DNA from: Pseudomonadota bacterium
GTDB taxonomy: Bacteria; Pseudomonadota; Gammaproteobacteria; UBA5335
NCBI GenBank assembly: GCA_021783685.1
Contig: JAJXTQ010000161.1
Location: 1-5,084, forward strand
Length of the DNA: 5,084 nucleotides
Direction: 5' to 3'
The translations under genes and the position numbers were made by a program. How positions within the stretch are numbered: the stretch's first letter is position 1; each line of letters begins with the position of its first letter. Below the pieces are notes generated by a model. That model did no database searches, was not told where the DNA came from, and saw only the letters and a program-made list of their open reading frames with translations. Below, one piece after another: positions 1 to 4,923 of the stretch.

Positions 1-113
1 TGGGTCGCATCTTCCAGTTCGACCAAGGGGCCGCGCGGGGTCACGGCCCGGAAAAGCCCGGCGCGGGACGCAACCGCCACCACGACCCATACTGCGCGTT
101 CATTGCCGTTCAC
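1..113 (-). CDS. Host_attach-family protein, N-terminal part (runs off the window)
   Basis: Thirty-seven codons are visible from a GTG at 113 to the window edge. The translation has a short polar start (residues 2-6), then a hydrophobic beta strand (AVWVVVAVASRAGLFRA, about 7-23), then TPRGPLVELEDAT. A 'WVVVA-SRARLF-A--P-GPL-EL-D' pattern near the N terminus is what I know from the Host_attach family (Pfam PF10116), first named for a plant-associated Agrobacterium protein and thought to be related to release-factor-like folds. Its biochemical role is not settled. The GTG is the only reasonable start: no ATG lies in frame upstream, and a G-rich stretch (minus-strand GGGGGGCGG, 118-126) precedes it, although this is a poor Shine-Dalgarno site. 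The gene follows minE in the same direction after 92 bases, so it may sit at the tail of the min transcript. It is recognised by pattern memory from a short fragment, so the family call is moderate. That it is a real coding region is more likely than not. Confidence 0.62.
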   Translation of the reverse strand, partial: MNGNERAVWVVVAVASRAGLFRAVTPRGPLVELEDAT

Positions 114-128
114 GATTTCCGCCCCCCG

Positions 129-148
129 TGTCTCGAACCAATGAGACA
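129..148 (-). repeat. Short perfect inverted repeat before the Host_attach-like gene
   Basis: TGTCTC and GAGACA form a perfect 6-base inverted repeat around an 8-base centre, about 15 bases upstream of the GTG at 113. It could be a small leader hairpin or an operator half-site pair. Six-base arms can arise by chance, so no function is claimed. Confidence 0.3.
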
Positions 149-178
149 GACAGTAGCACGCATCCCGCGTCGGTCTTT

Positions 179-204
179 GACCTGGATCAGGGGAGGGCCA
201 GGTC
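179..204 (-). terminator. Stem-loop directly after minE, possible weak terminator
   Basis: GACCTGG (179-185) and CCAGGTC (198-204) are perfect 7-base arms around a 12-base purine-rich (plus strand) loop, starting one base after the minE stop codon. The position fits a transcript end or an mRNA-stabilising 3' hairpin. On the minus strand it is followed by AAAGACC rather than a run of T, so it lacks the U-tract of a normal intrinsic terminator. Read-through into the next gene is therefore possible. Confidence 0.4.
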
Positions 205-205
205 G

Positions 206-457
206 TCAGCGATCCGGCAGGACGATGTTCAGCTCCAGGATGTCGCAATCGCCCTGATGATCGACTTCGACCTTCACGGCATCGTCACTCACGGTCACGT
301 AGCGCCGCACGACCTCCAGCAGGTCGCGCTGCAGATTCATGAAATAATCCGGGCGCTGACTTTCGCGGCGCTGATGGGCGACCACGATCTGCAGGCGCTC
401 CTTCGCCACCGAGGCGCTGGATTTGCTGGAGGAGCGGAAGAAACTCAGGATGCCCAT
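206..457 (-). CDS. minE: Cell division topological specificity factor MinE
   Basis: MinE binds membrane-bound MinD, stimulates its ATPase and releases MinC and MinD from the membrane. This drives the oscillation that keeps FtsZ rings away from the cell poles. The protein has 83 residues, close to the 88 of E. coli MinE. It begins with the amphipathic membrane-targeting stretch MGILSFFR (1-8). The MinD-contact region (ASVAKERLQIVVAHQR, 15-30) comes next, and then the dimerising topological-specificity domain with PDYFMNLQRDLLEVVRRYV (36-54) and the closing beta strand (DILELNIVLP, 72-81). The ATG at 457 lies 3 bases past the minD stop. A strong GGAGG site (465-469), embedded in the last Gly-Gly codons of minD, sits 7 bases upstream of it. 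This implies tight translational coupling with minD, as expected for proteins needed in a fixed ratio. Identification is secure. Confidence 0.97.
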   Translation of the reverse strand: MGILSFFRSSSKSSASVAKERLQIVVAHQRRESQRPDYFMNLQRDLLEVVRRYVTVSDDAVKVEVDHQGDCDILELNIVLPDR

Positions 458-460
458 GGT

Positions 461-1267
461 TCAGCCTCCGAACAGCCGCCGCAAAAAGCCTTTTTCTTCT
501 TCCACGAAGCGCAAGGGGCGCGCTTCGCCAAGGAAGCGGGCGACGGTGTCGCCGTAGGCCTGGCCGGCTTCGCTCTTGTCTTCCAGGATGACCGGCGTGC
601 CGGCGTTGGAGCATTGCAGCACGCTGGGGGATTCGGGGATGACGCCCAGCAGCGGGATCGACAGAATTTCCTGAACGTCCTGCAGGCTCAGCATTTCGCC
701 CTTGCTGACCCGTTTGGGGGCGTAGCGGGTGATGATCAGGTGTTCGTTCACCTTGCCTTCCTGACGCTCGGCCCGACGCGTCTTGCTCGCCAGGAGGCCC
801 AGCACGCGATCCGAATCGCGCACCGAGGAGACCTCGGGATTGGTGACCACGATGGCGTCGTCGGCGAAATACATCGCCAGATGCGCGCCTTTCTCGATCC
901 CGGCCGGCGAGTCGCAGAGGATATAGTCGAACTCGCGCGACAGATCTTCCAGTACGCGGCCCACGCCATCCTGCGTCAGCGCATCCTTGTCGCGCGTCTG
1001 GGAGGCGGCGAGGATGGAAAGATTGGGCAGGCGCTTGTCACGGATCAACGCCTGGCCCAGGGTGGCCTCGCCATGGATGACGTTGACGAAGTCGTACACC
1101 ACGCGACGCTCGCAGCCCATGATGAGGTCGAGATTGCGCAGTCCGACGTCGAAGTCCACGACGGCGGTCTTGAAGCCCCGCAGGGCGAGGCCGGTACCAA
1201 AGGCGGCCGAGGTGGTGGTTTTCCCGACCCCGCCCTTGCCGGAAGTCACCACGATGATGCGTGCCAA
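461..1267 (-). CDS. minD: Septum-site determining ATPase MinD (TTG start)
   Basis: MinD is a ParA/MinD-type P-loop ATPase that dimerises with ATP on the inner membrane, recruits MinC, and is discharged by MinE. The 268 residues match the usual size (270 in E. coli). The deviant Walker A motif GKGGVGKTT spans 10-18, with signature Lys11 and Lys16. Switch I is DFDVGLRNLD (38-47) and switch II is DSPAGIE (119-125). The NPEVSSVRDSDR segment is intact, and the C-terminal amphipathic membrane anchor is EEEKGFLRRLFGG (256-268). The start is a TTG codon: GAGGAG (1276-1281) lies 8 bases upstream, and the protein begins MARIIVVTSGKGGVGKT exactly as known MinD does, with no better start nearby. It lies 49 bases after minC and 3 bases before minE, so the three form one operon. 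The unusual start may lower MinD output relative to MinE. Identification is secure. Confidence 0.98.
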   Translation of the reverse strand: MARIIVVTSGKGGVGKTTTSAAFGTGLALRGFKTAVVDFDVGLRNLDLIMGCERRVVYDFVNVIHGEATLGQALIRDKRLPNLSILAASQTRDKDALTQDGVGRVLEDLSREFDYILCDSPAGIEKGAHLAMYFADDAIVVTNPEVSSVRDSDRVLGLLASKTRRAERQEGKVNEHLIITRYAPKRVSKGEMLSLQDVQEILSIPLLGVIPESPSVLQCSNAGTPVILEDKSEAGQAYGDTVARFLGEARPLRFVEEEKGFLRRLFGG

Positions 1268-1316
1268 GGCTGATGCTCCTCGATCGTTCAGTCAAGATTG
1301 GAAGGCGGCACGGCTG

Positions 1317-2012
1317 TCACAGCGGCAGCACATGCAGGTTTTCGCCGTCCAGATGGATCTGGGCCGGCTGGCCGCGCTGGGCGGACTCGAGATCCTCGGC
1401 CAAGCGGTAGTAGCCGGCGATGGAGATCAACTCCGCCTCCAGCGCGCGGCAGAAAATGCGCGCGGCGCGATTGTCGCGCAAGCCCGCCAGCGCACGACCG
1501 CGCAACGGCCCATAGACATGGATGTTGCCCTCGGCGAGCAATTCGGCGCCATGGCTCACGGAGCCGACGACGATCAGATCGCCCTTGGCATAGATCTGCT
1601 GACCGGAGCGCACGGGCTCGGTGATCAGACGGGCGGTTGCGGGTTTCTCGCCGACATCCGCCCTGGATTCGACGGGTGGCGTGCGGGCGTCGCCGAGCAC
1701 GCCCAGACCCATCGTCCGCGCCTCGTCCTCACGGAGCGCGCCTGCCCCCCGGATCGCGATGGGGACCAGTTCCAAGGCGCGCAGCACAGTGATCAGTTCC
1801 GGCAAGTGCCAGGCGTCATCGACAACCGCCTGCACATCGAGAATGACCGATGCGCCCCGGAAGAACACCGGCGCCTGGTCGATGCGGCGCGCCACCTCGG
1901 CGCCCAGACGGCCGACGTCGGCGTCGAATACCTTGAGGACCGTGAAGGTGAATCCGCTTCCCTTGAGTTCGCAGATCAAGGGCCGGGGCGTAGCCGATAT
2001 TGGGCTGGACAT
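1317..2012 (-). CDS. minC: Septum-site determining protein MinC
   Basis: MinC is the FtsZ-polymerisation inhibitor that MinD carries to the membrane near the cell poles. Its 231 residues equal the E. coli length. The N-terminal FtsZ-acting domain covers about 9-100 (LICELKGSGFTFTVLKV, FFRGASVILDV). A linker of low conservation follows (about 101-128, rich in Pro, Arg and Glu). The C-terminal beta-helix domain runs from about 129 to the end and holds the MinD-binding signature: VRSGQQIYAKGDLIVVG (134-150) and EGNIHVYGPLRGRALAG (161-177), then RIFCRALEAELISIAG (185-200). The ATG at 2012 has GGGAG (2019-2023) 6 bases upstream. It is the first gene of the minCDE operon and lies just behind a terminator that closes the upstream unit. 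Identification is secure. Confidence 0.97.
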   Translation of the reverse strand: MSSPISATPRPLICELKGSGFTFTVLKVFDADVGRLGAEVARRIDQAPVFFRGASVILDVQAVVDDAWHLPELITVLRALELVPIAIRGAGALREDEARTMGLGVLGDARTPPVESRADVGEKPATARLITEPVRSGQQIYAKGDLIVVGSVSHGAELLAEGNIHVYGPLRGRALAGLRDNRAARIFCRALEAELISIAGYYRLAEDLESAQRGQPAQIHLDGENLHVLPL

Positions 2013-2040
2013 GCGGGGCTCCCGGCAAATGTGTCAGGAC

Positions 2041-2076
2041 AATAACAAAGCCGGCGGCTGCCGAATAGCCGCACGG
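2041..2076 (-). terminator. Intrinsic terminator of the gpmA/small membrane protein unit
   Basis: On the minus strand, CCG-(T)-GCGGCT pairs with AGCCGCCGG around a 7-base loop (ATTCGGC), giving nine pairs with one bulged base at 2073. It is followed at once by CTTTGTTATT (2050-2041), a T-rich tract. The hairpin begins 4 bases past the stop at 2081. Hairpin plus T-tract directly behind a stop codon is the classic layout, so transcription from gpmA probably ends here, before minC. Confidence 0.75.
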
Positions 2077-2080
2077 GCTC

Positions 2081-2404
2081 TCATCGCGGCGCGGCCGCGG
2101 CGTGGACCCGTCCGAAATGCCATGCCAGAACGATTCCGAGCACCAGCGCGCCCAGGGCCGCCGCAGCGGTTTCGCCGTTGTAGCCCGGCCGAAAGGGCGC
2201 CATCGCGCCCAGCAGCAGACCACCGCCGAGGAAATTGGCGAAACCCCACAACACATTGGTTACAGGCGACGAGTGGCCGACACCCGGCGGGCGGGCGAAC
2301 GGTGTCGGGAAGGTGCGGCCGGAGAGGCCATGGACGAAGTGGGGAACGCCGTTGGCGAGAAAGACACCCGCCAGAAACCGCACCAGCAAGAGGCTCCATG
2401 CCAC
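2081..2404 (-). CDS. Small uncharacterised membrane protein with NGVPHF motif
   Basis: This encodes a 107-residue protein of unknown function. Three hydrophobic segments are visible, at about 3-19, 48-68 and 78-96, so it is probably an inner-membrane protein. The most striking region is FLANGVPHFVHGLSG (15-29), followed by a proline-rich loop with PTPFARPPGVGHSSP (33-47) and NVLWGFANFLGGGLLLG (50-66). I recall this pattern (NG-PHF, PFA-PPG-G-SSP, N-LWG) from conserved hypothetical proteins in proteobacteria and actinobacteria, but I know no assigned function. Start choice: a GTG at 2413 lies in frame, but it overlaps its own GAGGAG (2413-2418). The GTG at 2404 has that site 8 bases upstream and is preferred. 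It lies 45 bases behind gpmA and ends at a terminator, so the two are probably co-transcribed. No functional link to glycolysis can be inferred. Confidence 0.85.
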   Translation of the reverse strand: MAWSLLLVRFLAGVFLANGVPHFVHGLSGRTFPTPFARPPGVGHSSPVTNVLWGFANFLGGGLLLGAMAPFRPGYNGETAAAALGALVLGIVLAWHFGRVHAAAAPR

Positions 2405-2449
2405 GCGGGTCACTCCTCGTATGTGTCGGGACTGCCGGTCGCGCCGGAT

Positions 2450-3139
2450 TCAGGCCAGGATCGACTTGGCCCGGATGTCGATCCGGTCCGGCGTCACGTC
2501 GAGATCATAGACGATGGGCACCCCGGTGGGGATCTCGAGATCCATGATGTCCGCATCGGAAATGCCTTCCAGATCCTTGGTCAAGGCGCGCAGGGAATTG
2601 CCGTGGGCCGAGATCAGGACCTGCCTGCCGGCCAAAAGCTCCGGACGAATGTGCTGCTCGAAGTAGGGACGAACGCGCTCGCAGGTGTCCTTCAGGCTCT
2701 CGCCGTGCGGCGGGGGCGTGTCGTAGCCGCGCCGCCACTGCTTGAATTGCGCCTCCCCGTGGCGGGCCAGCACCTCGTCCTTGTTCAATCCCTGCAGGTC
2801 GCCGTAGTGGCGTTCCGCCAGCGCCGTGATATGCAGGTAGACTGGAAACTCGTGGGCCGCAGGCTGGTAGGATTCGCGCGGCAGCGTGCCTTCGGCCGGC
2901 AGGAATATCGGCGTCCGGCCGCTGCGATTCTCGCGCAGCACGACCTGGAGCGTGGTGATGGCGCGTTGCAGGTGGGAGGTGAAGGCGACATCGAAGGCCC
3001 GCTCGGCGAGCAGGTGGCCGGCACGGGCCGCTTCTTCCCAGCCGTCGGCCGCCAGCGGCACGTCGACCCAACCCGTGAATCGGTTCTCGGCATTCCAGAC
3101 GGATTTTCCGTGCCGGATCAGGATCAGACTGGCCTGCAT
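2450..3139 (-). CDS. gpmA: 2,3-bisphosphoglycerate-dependent phosphoglycerate mutase
   Basis: This cytoplasmic glycolytic and gluconeogenic enzyme interconverts 3-phosphoglycerate and 2-phosphoglycerate through a phosphohistidine. The protein has 229 residues. Seen in the sequence: LIRHGKS (7-13) with the phosphorylated His10 and Arg9; NRFTGWVDVPL (19-29); Arg59 in HLQRAI; AERHYGDLQGLNKDE (108-122) with the acid/base Glu109; QWRRGYDTPPP (134-144); and SAHGNSLRAL (177-186) with catalytic His179. Compared with E. coli GpmA (250 residues) it carries an extra segment of roughly 25 residues before the AERHYG motif (within about 70-103), lacks the YPGHDPRY-type loop after TPP, and has a shorter C-terminal tail. 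The ATG at 3139 has AAAGGA (3146-3151) 6 bases upstream. An in-frame open stretch continues further upstream to about 3775, but its extra residues are unlike any mutase and overlap another gene, so it is not coding. Identification is secure. Confidence 0.95.
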   Translation of the reverse strand: MQASLILIRHGKSVWNAENRFTGWVDVPLAADGWEEAARAGHLLAERAFDVAFTSHLQRAITTLQVVLRENRSGRTPIFLPAEGTLPRESYQPAAHEFPVYLHITALAERHYGDLQGLNKDEVLARHGEAQFKQWRRGYDTPPPHGESLKDTCERVRPYFEQHIRPELLAGRQVLISAHGNSLRALTKDLEGISDADIMDLEIPTGVPIVYDLDVTPDRIDIRAKSILA

Positions 3140-3183
3140 GGGGAGTCCTTTGGTTGCGGGGATGAGGGGCGGGATGAAGGCGT

Positions 3184-3212
3184 ATTGTAAAGCAGCCCAA
3201 GCCGTTGCTGAA
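3184..3212 (-). promoter_or_regulatory. Candidate sigma70 promoter for gpmA
   Basis: Minus-strand TACAAT (3189-3184) matches five of six bases of the -10 consensus. TTCAGC (3212-3207), a weak -35 with three of six matches, lies exactly 17 bases upstream of it. The predicted transcript would start near 3177 and leave a leader of about 38 bases that contains the AAAGGA ribosome binding site. It lies in the divergent gap between gpmA and the plus-strand gene. Expression from it is unproven. Confidence 0.5.
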
Positions 3213-3280
3213 CCATTTGGGCCGGGGCCGGGTACGCCCGCGTCCGGCGATCGTCCGTCCCGATTCAGAGGAGCCCCGTG

Positions 3281-3784
3281 ATGGGTTGGAACAGGCGCGC
3301 CGTGGTCGCCGCCATGGTCAGTATGGCTTTCGTCCTCGCGGCGCTGGGCGCGACCTTCGTCGCGAGTGTCTTGCAGGTCGATCCGTGCCGGGCTTGCGGC
3401 GCGCGGCTCGACGTCGTGCTGTTTGGCGCGACCATCGCCGGCCCGACGCTGCCCGTGTGGCCGCTCGTGGCGGCGGCGATCCTCTATGTCATCGCTTTCC
3501 CGGGCCGTTGGCGGCGTTTGGCATGGACCGCGCTGCCCGTCGGCTTGATGGTGCTGGGCGACAGCTTGCATCACCTGCTGTCGTTCCGGGCGGGTTGGTT
3601 GGTGACGGTTCCGCAGGGGCTCGCACTGACCTGGGTCGGCAGCGGCGGCGTTCATCTGTCCAGCGGCGGCAATCTGCTGGCGACGGCAGGACTGGTCGGG
3701 GGCATCGGCTGGCTGGCCAAAAAGACGGTTTTCGACGCCTTGGTCGCGACACGCGGCGATCCTAGTGCCGATCACCCCGGATGA
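3281..3784 (+). CDS. Small membrane protein with a single CxxC motif
   Basis: This encodes a 167-residue protein that I do not recognise with confidence. Hydrophobic segments lie at about 7-31, 53-73, 80-98 and 131-146, with positive residues at the N terminus (NRR, 4-6), after the second segment (GRWRR, 75-79) and after the fourth (KK, 147-148). This predicts both ends in the cytoplasm and the loop after the first segment in the periplasm. That loop holds the only two cysteines, DPCRACGARL (34-43), at Cys36 and Cys39. One CxxC pair at the outer end of the first helix recalls DsbB, but the second DsbB cysteine pair is absent and the rest does not fit. A conserved-looking GDSLHHLLSFRAGW stretch (93-106) precedes the last loop. 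AGAGGAG (3267-3273) lies 7 bases before the ATG at 3281, which is preferred over the adjacent GTG at 3278. The gene points away from gpmA, and its 3' end overlaps the hydrolase gene on the other strand by 23 bases. Confidence 0.8.
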   Translation: MGWNRRAVVAAMVSMAFVLAALGATFVASVLQVDPCRACGARLDVVLFGATIAGPTLPVWPLVAAAILYVIAFPGRWRRLAWTALPVGLMVLGDSLHHLLSFRAGWLVTVPQGLALTWVGSGGVHLSSGGNLLATAGLVGGIGWLAKKTVFDALVATRGDPSADHPG

Positions 3785-4823
3785 TCGACTGGTAACGCGC
3801 CCAGGCCTCCTTCGGCGAGCGGTCGGCGCGGAACAGACCGAAATGGGCTTCGCGTCCGGCTTCTTCCGGATTGTCCAGGTACTGATAGAAAAAAATTCCT
3901 TGTGCGCCGGCCTCGCGGCTCGCTTTGCTCACAGCCTCCAGATAGTCGGCCTGCAGCCGTTCGGTCCAGGGCGGCACCTCGGTGTGCAGCCCGGTTTCCA
4001 GGATGAGCACGGGGCGCCCCTCACCGGCGCGCTGCGCACGGGCGATCTGGTCCTTGATGCGATCGGTCAGGCCGAGATCGGGGATGAAGCCGACCGGGTA
4101 GGTGTGCACGCCGATGGTGTCGTAGTCGATCAGGCGGTTCATGCGCTCGATGCCGGATTCATAGACGGCCAGCGGCGTGATGCTGATCATGACTTCGGCG
4201 CCGGGGGCCTCCCGATGGACGGCCCCGGCCAGGACCTGCATCACGCGGTCCATGAACGCGGGCGTCCAGACCCCGACGCGCCAACCGATGAGCGCATGGA
4301 CGTTGGGGATGTTGAACTCGTTTTCCAGTGCGAAGCTGTGGATGCGGCCGGCAAAATGCCGGGCCGTCGCGTCGGCATACACGCCGAGCGCGGCGAGGTA
4401 CTGCGCTTCGTTCAGGCTGCGCGTCCAGGGTGGAGCGATGGGGCGGTTGCCGTTGTAACCGGCGCCCAGCTTGCCGACGACCTTGAGGCCGCGCCGATTC
4501 GCCGCGTCGATGATCGGGTCGAGTGCAGAGAAGTCCAGCGTCGCTGCCGCCGTGGGCTGAATCACGAACCAGGCGAGATCGATGCTGAGCCAGCCGATGC
4601 CGGCATCGGCCATGCGATCGATGTCGGCGGGTGTCAGTGCATAGCCCGGCAGGGCCACGTGATAGGCGACCAGACCCCAGCGAAAGTTCTGGGGCGAACC
4701 GGATGAATCGGGGGTTGGCTGCGCGCGCGATGCCGGGGTGGCAACGAATGTCAGCGCCACGCAGGCCGTGATGATCAGCCAGTGCTTCGAGCGGCGCTTT
4801 CGGCGGATCTTCGGGTCGGTCAT
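3762..4823 (-). CDS. Secreted TIM-barrel glycoside hydrolase (clan GH-A type)
   Basis: This is a 353-residue exported enzyme, probably a retaining glycoside hydrolase of unknown substrate. The N terminus is a good signal peptide: basic IRRKRRSK (6-13), hydrophobic WLIITACVALTFVA (15-28), and a likely cut after ASRA (31-34). The rest reads as a (beta/alpha)8 barrel: ADAGIGWLSIDLAWFVIQP (72-90), GLKVVGKLG (112-120), then SFALENEF (163-170), where Asn168-Glu169 fits the Asn-Glu acid/base pair at the end of strand 4 in clan GH-A. PVLILETGLH (271-280) supplies the strand 7 nucleophile Glu276, and GIFFYQYLDNP (309-319) is strand 8. I cannot assign a GH family number. The ATG at 4823 has GAGGGG (4828-4833) just upstream. 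An ATG five codons earlier (4838) lacks a ribosome site. No sugar transporter, regulator or other carbohydrate enzyme is nearby. The catalytic pair is strong evidence for the fold; the activity is inferred. Confidence 0.85.
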   Translation of the reverse strand: MTDPKIRRKRRSKHWLIITACVALTFVATPASRAQPTPDSSGSPQNFRWGLVAYHVALPGYALTPADIDRMADAGIGWLSIDLAWFVIQPTAAATLDFSALDPIIDAANRRGLKVVGKLGAGYNGNRPIAPPWTRSLNEAQYLAALGVYADATARHFAGRIHSFALENEFNIPNVHALIGWRVGVWTPAFMDRVMQVLAGAVHREAPGAEVMISITPLAVYESGIERMNRLIDYDTIGVHTYPVGFIPDLGLTDRIKDQIARAQRAGEGRPVLILETGLHTEVPPWTERLQADYLEAVSKASREAGAQGIFFYQYLDNPEEAGREAHFGLFRADRSPKEAWARYQSIIRGDRH

Positions 4824-4877
4824 GATGCCCCTCGGCATGAGGCAGGAAAGCGCGTCGCTGTTTGCCGGCGCACGACG

Positions 4878-4919
4878 AACCGCGCCGGATGCGGCCCTGG
4901 GCGCCGCATCCGGCCGGTT
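4878..4919 (-). terminator. Long REP-like stem-loop after the acyl-CoA dehydrogenase gene
   Basis: GCCGGATGCGGC (4884-4895) and GCCGCATCCGGC (4903-4914) are perfect 12-base arms around a 7-base loop. Beyond one bulged base at 4883, AACCG (4878-4882) pairs with CGGTT (4915-4919), giving 17 pairs in all. It begins 4 bases after the stop codon at 4924. It could end the dehydrogenase transcript or protect its 3' end. The minus strand beyond it lacks a T-run, so a standard intrinsic terminator is uncertain. The GCCGGATGCGGC core resembles enterobacterial REP palindromic units. Confidence 0.65.
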
Positions 4920-4923
4920 GGCG

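Noticed and set aside
128..1273. Long plus-strand open frame of 381 codons opposite minE and minD
   Set aside because: It lies antisense to two securely identified genes. Its product is a low-complexity mix rich in Ala, Gly, His, Asp and Gln, typical of the complement of GC-rich coding DNA, with no recognisable domain.
987..2547. Plus-strand open frames opposite minC and the small membrane protein (987-2045 and 1621-2547)
   Set aside because: These are Arg-, Pro- and Ser-rich shadow translations opposite confirmed genes, without domains or good ribosome sites.
2102..3281. Plus-strand open frames opposite gpmA (2102-3190 and 2886-3281)
   Set aside because: They are antisense to gpmA, whose catalytic motifs are intact. 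The translations show no family features.
3140..3775. Upstream extension of the gpmA frame to about 3775
   Set aside because: The extra 212 residues are Arg/Gln/His/Pro-rich and unlike a mutase. They lie opposite the CxxC membrane protein gene, while the ATG at 3139 has its own ribosome site and matches the family start.
3765..4706. Plus-strand open frame opposite the glycoside hydrolase
   Set aside because: It is a shadow of the hydrolase. The minus-strand product has a signal peptide and paired catalytic glutamates, while the plus-strand product has neither a motif nor a credible start.
4755..4770. Possible lipoprotein signal (ITAC, Cys21) in the hydrolase N terminus
   Set aside because: The tetrapeptide fits a lipobox, but the cysteine sits in the middle of the hydrophobic stretch after only a few hydrophobic residues. 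An ordinary cleavage site (ASRA before Gln35) follows the full stretch, so a type I signal peptide is more likely.
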